Below are positions 34,491 through 43,949 of a stretch of 64,000 nt of DNA, in pieces (position 1 is the first letter of the stretch; the number at the start of each line of letters is the position of its first letter). Both the position numbers and the translations under genes were made by a program. Source of the DNA: Isoetes taiwanensis (Eukaryota; Streptophyta; Lycopodiopsida; Isoetales; Isoetaceae); assembly GCA_021234155.1 (NCBI GenBank), contig JAJEKV010000680.1, positions 1-64,000 of the forward strand, read 5' to 3'. The notes under the pieces are model-generated. The model was given only the letters and a program-made list of their open reading frames with translations. It made no database searches and was not told the origin of the DNA.

Positions 34491-36090
34491 CGGATGTATA
34501 TTAGAGCATTTAAAGGGTATCAATGCAGACTATTTGTGCTCTCTGCAATTGTTTTTCTTGCTTGGGCAGCAAGCTCGAGTTTTCTATTTCACTTTCTTTG
34601 CATGCGACTTCTTATCATATTCCAGCTGTATAAATGTTGTTGAAATTATATCTACATGCTTTAGGAACGAAAATGCCAAACCATCGAAGTTAAATTTTCC
34701 GGAGACATTTGTCCATGGATCGATTGTTGTTCACATTGATTATTCATGTATTAACGGACCCTCTTTATTGTTTAGATATTGATGCCAACCGTCTTCTAGA
34801 GCAAACGAGTGGATGAAAGCTTCATGAAACTGGAATGATTATTCTCAAGAAGATGATAGTGAGGGATACACAAAATCAATCCAAAAGATATAGCAAAGAG
34901 CAGTATGAAAGCAATTGTCATTCTACAACTTTTATGGCTATTTAAATGGCAGTTTTACCATTATAATAGACCAAAAAGAATAATGCAACCTTGAATATGC
35001 ATCTTTGTTTTGTTCAATATGTATATATAGTGCAAGCACAATACATTATTAGACACAGAAAATAAAAAACTACTTCCAGATTTTCAATTGCTACAAAGAA
35101 GGCATTGTGTCAATCCCCTCAAAGAATGTACACAATATAACGTTGAATTCTCAAGAAGACACACAATGTTTAATACTATTTTCATTTGCACTTATTGTTT
35201 AATAATATGCCCCAATGGAACATATAGGGGTTGCCATGTCACGGTGCCAAACTTGGAGAAGGCCAATAAAGCCCCCTCGGTTGTATCAAAGAAATGCCCA
35301 ATTAACATGTTCTTAACTACGTTAACACACTCTTAACTATGTTGTAGCAAAGATTGATCCCATAGTTAATTGAAATGGAGAAGAATGAGTCCCTGTTCAT
35401 CAGAGTGGATTGCCATGTTATGGGGCATAGTGATTCTAGTATATGTACAATACGATGAATAACCTGTAAACTCTCGGTCGCCATTGTTGCTGTGCGGCTG
35501 GTGTGGGAACTGGTTAACCGGCACCGCCAAGCATTAGAGCGAGGTCCATAAGCTGATGTGGGAACTGGTGTTGGAAGAAGGGGGGAATTGGAAGAATTTA
35601 TCTCCGGACTTGGCTTATCGGCTGGTGCATGACTGCACCCATCAGAAAGACTTGGATTCAGGTAAGCTCCTTCACTCTTTGATGATTCAAAACTGTATGC
35701 AAGAATCATTCACACCAAATTTAGATTAGCATGGAAAGGACAGATTGACCATTTGGTATACCAAATTAAGTTTGACATCGTTCAAAACCATACCTTGGAA
35801 GCTAGCAATAATCGACTTGGATTTGGTTCGGATTTGCAACAGATCAAAAAAAGAAGGTAATGCTTTGCCTGTTGAGTCGGAAATGCAAACTATGTGGCTA
35901 TCTCCTCTTTCTAAACTGCCATTGAAGCACTGAAGCAGATCTAGGTTAATCCTCACATTAAGCATTCCCCCGGACATTTTAGACGTTTACGTGGACTTAT
36001 GGGTATGCTTATTTGGGGCTTAAAAACCTTTGCAAAATTTACTTCCTAATCATGACTCAGGCATCTAATTAGTTTGTAATGAACGTGCAG
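34491..36090. other. No firm gene; two unassigned minus-strand open frames
   Basis: 35733-35977 (ERGDSHIVCISDSTGKALPS) and 35470-35680 (PSPEINSSNSPLLPTP) read like exons with GT/AG edges, but the intron phases do not agree and I do not recognise a family. The 5' exons expected for the neighbouring EMG1 fragment were looked for here and not found. Confidence 0.35.
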
Positions 36091-36931
36091 TTCAACTACT
36101 GCAGAAGTTGAGCATCCGTGCAACCAATGGCCCCGATAAGCTTCTCCGTGTTGTCAAGCAACCTGTCTCACGCTACCTCCCTGTTGGTGCTCGAAAGATC
36201 AGTATGTTTTTATTAGGAATAATAGTTGCAATTGCAATTAATTATGGAGCTCGATGGAAACTTTTGTCCCCAATATAAGACTCCTTTAGATATGTTATAT
36301 GCTGGAAGCTTTTGGCTTAAATATTATATACAAGGAACATGGTTTGTCTCCGGAGAACTATCATGCAGATAATGGCTCAACAGTATGAACTTAACACTGT
36401 TTTTTAAAAGGATATCTTTGTCATAGATGAGTAACTTGCTATAAGAATGTATTGAAAAAAAGGAGCTCTTTAACACTTGTGCATAGAATACTTAAGATGA
36501 TCAAACTTGGAAAAAATGGAAGGCTTTGGCTCTTACTGCGATGTATAATTACGGGCAGGCATGTCGTACAAGGCTCCTAAGGTTGTGCAACTTCGAGATT
36601 ATGTTGCTGCAGCTGGAAATAATACAACTTTAGTTTTTATGTTTAGTTTACTATGAGAAATTTTCCTTTGTCTTTGTTGCTCTGTGAGAAAAGATATTAA
36701 ACCATCGTTTTCCATCATCAGGTTGGCGCAATGGCACATGGGCAAATAGAAACTGACTTTATTGATGAGTTTGTTGCAAGTGAGTGTAAACTATTATTGA
36801 TGTGAAGACTTTTGAATGTAATAGCCTCACTTCATGTGATTGGCCTTGCAGTTTCTGAGTACCCTTTGAATGCAGCCTGCTGTATAGGCCGGATATGCAA
36901 CGCATTAGAGTATCAACGGAGAATTTTATGA
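36091..36931 (+). pseudogene. EMG1: EMG1/NEP1 rRNA pseudouridine-N1 methyltransferase, C-terminal exons only
   Basis: Four exons: 36091-36201 (VQLLQKLSIRATNGPDKLL, PVSRYLPVGARK), 36559 to about 36638 (VVQLRDYVAAAGNNTTLVF), 36722-36779 (VGAMAHGQIETDFIDEFVA) and 36852-36931 (SEYPLNAACCIGRICNALE, stop TGA). They match the second half of the SPOUT-fold methyltransferase that modifies 18S rRNA during small-subunit assembly, including the GAMAHG and AACCISRICNALE-type signatures. The first and third introns have proper phases. Exon 2 has no convincing donor where the LVFVVGAMAHG join needs one. The N-terminal half is not found upstream. I read this as a truncated, probably dead copy, although distant 5' exons are possible. 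Confidence 0.75.
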
Positions 36932-38055
36932 CAGTTTGTGGATATAATGCCTATAATTCTTGGGAAAAAAATATTTGCCTATAATTCAGTTGACTTCTAC
37001 GCGCTGGTAACAGCAGTAGCCATGGTAAGTGGTGCCCGAGCAAAAAAAGATTTCGAAAGAGATTTCAAAATATCTATATGCAGACATAGAAACTGCTACT
37101 ATTCTGGCATGTAGAATGGCTTTATAGATAAGCTGAGTTGCTATCAGAGTTGGAAGGTCAACCCAATGGATGGTCAGGTTAAGGATGCCTATTGCTTGAA
37201 TATGACCTGGCAAAATGGTTTTGGAAACCATTTGAGATTCGCTATAATCCTAACCTCCTCCCTGTACATTTATATAAAGAACAAACAGTAATGTTTCTTG
37301 TCCTACTTCGATTTTCACCTTAAATATCTTTGAGAATGCAGATGTCTACAAAATTATGAAAAAGAAGATTGATGCTGTGTTCACATGCATTTCTTAGAGA
37401 CAACAACAGTGGCATATAAGCATGGTGGTCGCAAAGCATCTTTGCGACAACGCTAATTTTATCATTTGTCGAGTGCATTTATCGAATTCATTACCACCTT
37501 TGCGCCTTTGAAGGCAAATTGCAGCCACGGTGTAGCTTGTCATGCCGCCACGCTTTAATTCAAGCATTCCATGTGACTCTTCCATGAGAGGGCATTGCAC
37601 TTCCTCCCACATGTGTGTCTCTAAACAACACAGTGTGCCACTTTTCACCAATGTCAAGTGCGGATACAATTTTGCATGGAAATGAGGTTGTAAAAATGTG
37701 GGTTTGATTCATCATTTTTTGCTTGCATTTTATATTTGAGAAAATGAAGTTGATGCTTGTTTGGTTTTGTGGTGATCTAGGTTGCCACATTGATGGATTT
37801 GTTGCTGTAGTTGTACCACAGACCAATACGTTACACTCAAACCCCAATGTCCATATGTCCAGTTGGATTCTAGTCCAAGAGGAGCTCAACATCTAAGGAG
37901 GAGTTAGTGATGCAAATGGGTACCATCATCTTCACAAAATGACAATGTTCTAAAATAGCAATTTTGATTGATTATAAAAACATAACTTTCAAGTATGATT
38001 TAAGCCACCTCAACCTCCGGCCATGGAGGGCAACCCTCCGTGCGCAGCACCTTGT
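36932..38055. other. No gene seen
   Basis: Several overlapping minus frames (37394-37892) without recognisable motifs. Confidence 0.45.
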
Positions 38056-38420
38056 TAGACTAGGCAATAAGGACATTTTGAAAGAGGAACTTTTTCCCAA
38101 AGAGCTTGCGTAAGAATTTCCTCATCTGATTTCTTGCATTGGTGAATGGCATCAGATGCCAACGAAGCTTTAGTTTGATCTATTTCCTGCTGTATTTGGT
38201 GAAGTTTTGGAAGTTCTTGCATCTGACGAACATTAACTGTAAAAAAAATCCAGAATCTTTTAACAAGCAAATCATCCTTAAACGACTCTATAATGCTGAA
38301 TGCCTGCAATTATGCATCCGAGAGAGCTTACTGGCGGCGCCGGTAAAGCACTGCCCAAACTGCGAAACAGCCTGGAACTTGTAGTAATTCTCAGGTCCTG
38401 AAGATTTCGGATCTTCAACA
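38056..38420 (-). pseudogene. Two exon-like pieces of an unrecognised protein
   Basis: The minus strand reads PENYYKFQAVSQFGQCFTGA up to a GTAAGC donor (about 38331). After a TTTTTTTTACAG acceptor (about 38242) it reads RQMQELPKLHQIQQEIDQTK and CKKSDEEILTQALWEK. Phase 1 is preserved across the junction. The second piece looks like a coiled coil. The family is not recognised. It could be the 3' end of a gene lost upstream, since PFK starts only 500 bp away on the same strand. Confidence 0.35.
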
Positions 38421-38896
38421 GAAGATGTCAACTAGGCAATATTATCCAGAACATCTTGGATCTTCCCTCACGAAAATACAAGCATTTTCAAGAGAACATT
38501 CAGGATAAAGATATCGTCTATATTGTTACCAACATTGTTACTCTGATTTGCATATACAGTATTTTTTACAAATTGTACAGGTCACGTGTTTATATTTACG
38601 ATGACAAAACATGAAAGTTAATCTGGGGGCAATGCCAATTGTCACGCTTCCAACAAGCTGAAAAAATCAACCTTATTGGAAGGAATCTATTTGCCAAAGC
38701 ATTGAAAGCAGACAGCAAAACCTGGATAGGTTGCCAATGGCAAAGTTCACACTTTCAACAGCAAGTAGCTCAACACATATACCAGGTTAATTCTTTAAGA
38801 CAGTTAACAAAAACAATGGTAATCAATTTTCAACTGTGTTCGATCACTTGAGCCTGTAAATATAAATCCAACTCTGAAAGCAATCCCAATTGTGAA

Positions 38897-40447
38897 CTAA
38901 CCAATCCATACTCCTAATAGAGCTGCCAAGAAAATGTGCATCATGTATAATAATCCTATGAACACAGACTTTTGAGTAACACTCTCATTCGGTTTGACAA
39001 AATCTGGCTGGTTATTCACTGACCTAACCCAGGCCCAATTAGGATTCGAAACATCGACGAGGTGTTTGGCATGCGCAACTTGGTCTAAAGGTATAAAGGA
39101 GTAAACGCCATTAACAGGACTAGCAACAAATCCTGTATAGCCAGCCATTGCTCCATGGATAGCCGAATGTGCTAATAATGTGCAGTACAATGTATCTGTG
39201 GCATTGCTAGGGACTGCCCTCACCATATAAGTAGGGTCAATGTATTTCACTGCAAATAATTTATCAGGGTGCTTTGCAGTCCACCACTTATTATATTCTT
39301 TCTTTATAAAAAGACCAATATCTCCCAGATTCGTCCCTCAACTGCTCCTCACACTCAATCGACTCCTGGCCTGCTCCTTCTGCCACAAGTATCACACAAT
39401 GACCATTTTCTAAGAGACGCTGATCCATGAATTCAAATAAGCCACCTTCACCATGTAAAAAGAATGGAACTTCAGGAATAAGACAACAATCTACATCCCT
39501 GCTGCCTAAGGTGGCATTCACTGCAATATGACCGTTATACCGTCCCATAATCTTGACAAGGCCAACACCATTAGGGGTGCTTTCTGCTTCAACATGGGCT
39601 GCATCGATAGCTGCCTGTGCAGCCTCCACAGCAGTATAGAATCCAAAAGACCTACAATGCACATGCAATTTTATATTACAATGTAAGAAAACTCAATCCA
39701 AAAGCCATCTAACATCATCTTTCTGTTCATTCATCACTTTTTTGGTTGTTTAATTTAGATCTCATAAAAACTAGGTTTCAGAGAGACTTTAGGAATAAAG
39801 TATTACAACTCACACTTCCACATAACCCAATCTGTTGGAATTATGCAAACCAGAAGTTCCATAGATATGCAAAAGAAAGGTAACAAACCTGTCAATGATC
39901 CCAACATCATTATCCACGGTCTTTGGTAAGCATGCTATTGCAACCTTCAATTTCCTTTGTTTGATCTCCTCAAAGATGTCGAGCGCTCCACGAAGGGTGC
40001 CATCACCTCCAATAATGAAGACCATGTTATATTCATGATCCTCAATTGCATCAACAATCTTTTTCAGATTAAATCCTCCACGAGAAGTGCCCAATCTTGT
40101 GCCTCCTTGTTTATGCCAGTGATCAACCACTTTAGGATCCAATTCAATATGATCCCAAGAATAAAAGCCACGATAACCTGCCTGAATTCCTTTAATTTCT
40201 CTTACCCCATACTGATACCAAAGTCCATTAACCAATTCCCTAATAACTGTGTTAAGGCCAGGGCAAAGGCCTCCACATGTAACAACAACAGCTCTCACTT
40301 CTTCAGGATTAAAAACTACACGCTCCCTTGGACCTGCCCGCAAGAAACAAGACTGTGTGTGGGCTACGGGTTTGCTCACATCGACCAACAGATTCTGTAT
40401 CACTGCGTGAGTTTCACCAACAAAAAACCCAGGAATTGGATGAAAAT
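38897..40447 (-). pseudogene. PFK: Plant-type ATP-dependent 6-phosphofructokinase, frameshifted and 5'-incomplete
   Basis: Exon 40447-39889 encodes RAGPRERVVFNPEEVRAVVV, TCGGLCPGLNTVIREL, GYRGFY, GTSRGG, the ATP-site IIGGDGTLRGA and catalytic PKTVDNDV. A GT-AG phase-2 intron precedes exon 39651 to about 38897 ([51 protein letters not shown]). The GGDG form indicates ATP rather than PPi as donor. At about 39321-39326, after RDESG, one base is out of step and three residues expected in the family (LLK-like) are missing before [14 protein letters not shown], so the frame breaks. The C-terminus carries an unusual hydrophobic tail (LLYMMHIFLAALLGVWIG). The N-terminal exons are not seen; upstream lies a piece of another gene. 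An assembly indel is the alternative to decay. Confidence 0.8.
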
Positions 40448-40697
40448 CTGCAGTATAACTCATGACAAAATGATATGATGAATATGGTAATAACAGCATA
40501 GAGTGGTCAACTATGAGTAACAACAGTGAAGTAAGTGTACAATCCATGACCACTGAGGAATTCCTGTTAGAACATGGATGTGCTCTTAAGTCAGGTGCAG
40601 TGGAGCTTGCTGTCACAGGGACAAGGTTACTATTCTGGAAATGTTGAAAAAACCATGAGACATCATTGCCAATGCACATGAACCATTGTTTGTGCAG

Positions 40698-41007
40698 GTC
40701 GAGGCAGTGACAATGTTTCGTAATCATGGTCTGATAGTGGGAATGTGCGGAGATAGTGGAAATGACTGTGGAGCATTAAGAACAGCCCATGTTGGCATTG
40801 CACTCAGCATAGCTGAAGCTTCTGTTGTGTCTCCATTTACTGCTGGTGATAAAACAGTATGCATTGATCAGAAAAATGGTCATAAATTCCAAACTATCAG
40901 TGCTGACACTACCCAATAAACAGGTGAGAGCTGTTGTTGATTTGTTGAGAGAGGCACGTGCTGCTTTGCATACATCCTTTGCATGCTATAAGTTCCTTAT
41001 CATCTAT
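40698..41007 (+). pseudogene. P5B-type (ATP13A-like) cation-transport ATPase, two-exon fragment
   Basis: Exon 40698-40856 reads [20 protein letters not shown], then [13 protein letters not shown]. Exon 40924-41007 reads RAVVDLLREARAALHTSF. A GT-AG intron joins them in frame (KT|VRAVV). These are the hinge motif and the start of the following membrane domain of P5B pumps (family form GDGANDCGAL, SEAEASVASPFTS, REGRAAL.TSF). The invariant third residue Gly of GDGxND is Ser here (AGT for GGT), which should damage Mg/phosphoenzyme chemistry. No phosphorylation-site DKTGT exon or further membrane segments are found nearby. It lies head to head with PFK and shares its upstream region. P5A is less likely because of the Cys in NDCGAL and the SIAEAS run. 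Confidence 0.7.
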
Positions 41008-41855
41008 GTTTGCCCTTTCAACATTTTGTCAAGCTGCTTTGCCCAAGAAAAGAAAAAGTCTAAGAATGAAACAAAGTGTTGCCCGCTCTTTCTTCTGTCA
41101 AGCTTCAATCTGGTGGTGTTTGTTAACGTTAAATGTGTGTTGATGTCATGTCTTATCTATAACATGTTGCTGTTTTTAAGCAGTGAAAGTTTGAGAGAAT
41201 GCACCCTGTCATATAAACGTTTGCAAGGGCGAAATTATTTGTTCATCTCCACCCTGGTTCCATTTATTTTTAGGAAGTATGAACTTTAGCCTTCTGCAAG
41301 GCCGGGCACATACGAAATGTTGCTGTTCTCAAGCAGAGAAAAATTGGCATGCGTTAAACTTTGCAAACACGAAAATGTTTGATCTTCCCAACCATATTCC
41401 ATTTACCTTCACGAAGCATGAAGTTTCACTCCAGCTTTCCTTTTGCAAGGTAAGGCTTTGCAATCTCTATAATTGGGTCTCTTTTCCTCTGCTTTTTCAC
41501 CTTTGTATTGGACTAACAGACCGCTGCACAATCAGGCTAGCAGAAAGGTGGGGGCTATGGCAGGTACTACTATCTTAGGTTCCCTGTTATTTATTTTTTA
41601 AGATATCACTGCATTGCAAACATATATGAAGTGGAACAATTAAATGAGGCAATCGCAATCATACGAGACCAAGATATCCCTTTGTGTAGAAATGATGCCT
41701 TCCATTAAAGGAATGCTGCAGCAAGAACCATGTAGATACTGGCAGAAGAGTGCAGTCTCTCATGGTCCCTGGCTTAGCGGAAGCAAGCCGATCATTCAAT
41801 AACATATTACAGCCGAGTGTATAAACATGGACTGCAATTCTTTTAGCACATAATA
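41008..41855. other. No gene seen
   Basis: Short overlapping frames only. Further P5B exons were looked for and not found. Confidence 0.4.
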
Positions 41856-41859
41856 TGAG

Positions 41860-41985
41860 GCAGTTAAGGTCTTTCAGCTAATGCCTCAAAAGAATTTATT
41901 GTCTTGGAATTCCATGATAACGGCATATGCACAAAACTCTCATGCTAAACAAGCTCTCCAACTCTTTCAAAAAATGCAGCTGTAA
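41860..41985 (+). pseudogene. PPR (PLS-type) repeat fragment
   Basis: One open stretch reads [20 protein letters not shown] and then [16 protein letters not shown] before a TAA at 41983. This is a textbook L/S-type pentatricopeptide unit as found in organellar RNA-editing factors. Upstream, degenerate sequence with a stop replaces the preceding repeat. A scrap of a retroposed or decayed PPR gene, far too short to work. Confidence 0.8.
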
Positions 41986-42755
41986 GGGCTTTGAATTCTG
42001 TATGGAGAGCAAGAACAAGATGGAAGAAATAGAATCATACAAACCTGTTATGCAGCAGCCTGAATGTCTGATAGAATAGTATGCTCGATGCTGCCTTATC
42101 TAACAACCCAAATCTGTTAGTCGATCCTAAAAAGAATGATACAAGAAATGGAAGGAATTGGCAGTAAACGCTAAAACGAAACAATATAAAGAAACAAAAT
42201 GTTTACCACGTTTGCATAGAAGCGGCTATACTGCTATTGGATGCAAGAATGATGACAGATATCGAAGAAAAGCCAGGAACGCTCTTCCGCAAGATATCCC
42301 GGCGCACACATAACTGCTTTGACTTGGAATTTCCATGAATTTCTCAAGCCGTAGATGAAATCCAACGACGGAAACATCAGCCACCTGCAAAAAAATCCCA
42401 CCTGGCAGCAATGTGGACACTCTGAAATTGCTTCAAAGTGTCCACTTGCGTTTGTGCAAACGTGCTAAAGAAAAGAAAAACAACCAGAAAACTCAATAAA
42501 GCAGATTGATTGCTCCCAACAGAAGATATGAGAATCAATCCATTGATGTAAAAGTATATCCTCTTTATATTGATTTCACAAAATATGTACAGATTCACCA
42601 TAATGAAGTCTTATTAATGCTTTACAAATGTACAATTATCAGATAGTGAATGGCCATTGCTAAATATAGTGCTATACATGTGTCAAGAAAAAGAGCAGAA
42701 TTCCAACTTAACCAATAATACATGTGAAAGACATGCTATGTTGGCATGCACCAAC
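41986..42755. other. Intergenic, no gene
   Basis: Short minus-strand frames (42226-42420, 42377-42601) without recognisable motifs lie downstream of cytidine deaminase. Confidence 0.45.
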
Positions 42756-43868
42756 TTATGTTTTCTTCAAAGGACCTGTCTCATAAACGTAAAGGCTGCA
42801 TTTGGGGGAAATTTTGTCCAGGACCAACCGAACAGTAGATGCTTGCTGCACAACTGCCCCTTGTTTCTCAACAAGCACTGCCTTAATAATATCTTCATAA
42901 CTTTTGCCACCAGCAGCTACAAAAGCTATCAAAGCAGCCTGTAAAGGAGAGATGCTCGGATTGTAAGCAGCAGATTCTATGTAGTAGCCAGAATAAATTG
43001 AGCCATTAGCAGTTAAGATGGCCATTCCAGATGGACAGTTGCTGTAAGGGGCGTAGGAACGGTTGGCCGCTTCCAAGGCAACGTCCCTAAGGCGCTGACC
43101 CTCCACAGAAAGGCATACATTCATCTCAAGACCATCTGGAATTTTCTCATTTACAGATATGTTGGACATCTCTTTGCCTATCGCCATATAGGATGGCAAG
43201 GGCTCTTGCATTGCAGGCATTTTGAGGGAAATATTTAACACTGTGTCCTTCTGCAAAGCAGTTGAAGGAATGTGGTTATGAGAATGGCCATTGCCACCAA
43301 AATTGGCTGTTACAAAAGAAGAAATCGAACCAGAAAAGGGTGGTGGAAAGAATGACAATGAAAAGCTATCTGATTCTAAAGATAAATCATTGTTCTGATA
43401 TTCAAGCAACAGAGGGAATTCTTCCCCTAAAAGATCATGAGGGCCAAATCTATGGGGCAGAAACTTAGCAAGCATCTGAGTTTCTGCCTTATAATCGACA
43501 ATCACAACCTCAATATTAGGTGCATTCCTCAATTCTTGAAGAAACTGACGACAATGGCCACAGGGAGCAGCAGAGACTGCCAAACAACGAAGAGATTTCT
43601 CACCATGTTGAAGCATGTTGATGACAAGAAACTGTTCAGCATGGACAGCATGATGTAAAGGCAAACCAGGAAATTCTAGATTCACACCTTTGAATAAGCG
43701 CCCGCTAGGTCCGATTCCAATAGCTCCAACTCGAAATTTTGAAATAGGAGGTCTGGCAAGGGCGCAAGTTTGCTCTATCAAGGTAGACAAAAAATCTTCC
43801 AAACCTAAACCGGATTCTTTCTGAAGCCGCTCTGCCTCCGGCGCATCGATAACAAAGAGGGATTCCAT
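42756..43868 (-). CDS. CDA: Cytidine deaminase, two-domain plant type
   Basis: Intronless, 370 codons from the ATG at 43868 (MESLFVIDAPEAE, aligning with the usual plant start). The frame is open 26 codons further up to 43946, so a longer form is possible. It hydrolyses cytidine and deoxycytidine to uridine and deoxyuridine in pyrimidine salvage. The catalytic zinc site is complete: H76-A-E78 (HHAVHAEQF) and PCGHC at 102-106, with FRVGAIGIG and GVNLEF before them. The C-terminal half (RSYAPYSNCPSGMAI, YIESAAYNPSISPLQAALI) is the second deaminase-like domain, which lacks the zinc ligands as in the family. The linker between domains (about residues 180-265, Ser- and Pro-rich) is longer than in the roughly 300-aa flowering-plant enzyme. 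No damage is seen; the best candidate here for a working host enzyme besides H2A. Confidence 0.93.
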   Translation of the reverse strand: MESLFVIDAPEAERLQKESGLGLEDFLSTLIEQTCALARPPISKFRVGAIGIGPSGRLFKGVNLEFPGLPLHHAVHAEQFLVINMLQHGEKSLRCLAVSAAPCGHCRQFLQELRNAPNIEVVIVDYKAETQMLAKFLPHRFGPHDLLGEEFPLLLEYQNNDLSLESDSFSLSFFPPPFSGSISSFVTANFGGNGHSHNHIPSTALQKDTVLNISLKMPAMQEPLPSYMAIGKEMSNISVNEKIPDGLEMNVCLSVEGQRLRDVALEAANRSYAPYSNCPSGMAILTANGSIYSGYYIESAAYNPSISPLQAALIAFVAAGGKSYEDIIKAVLVEKQGAVVQQASTVRLVLDKISPKCSLYVYETGPLKKT

Positions 43869-43949
43869 TGCTCGCAAAAACTTAGAGAAGGACGCAGAGG
43901 ATCGGATGTGGGTTTGGATCAATGGGCGATTTAAAGAAGGATTCAATAA

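Noticed and set aside
39957-40478. 173-codon plus-strand frame
   Set aside because: It is the antisense shadow of the PFK first exon.
43869-43946. Upstream ATG extending cytidine deaminase by 26 codons
   Set aside because: The downstream ATG aligns with the family start and the extension has no targeting-peptide character I would trust; noted as an alternative only.
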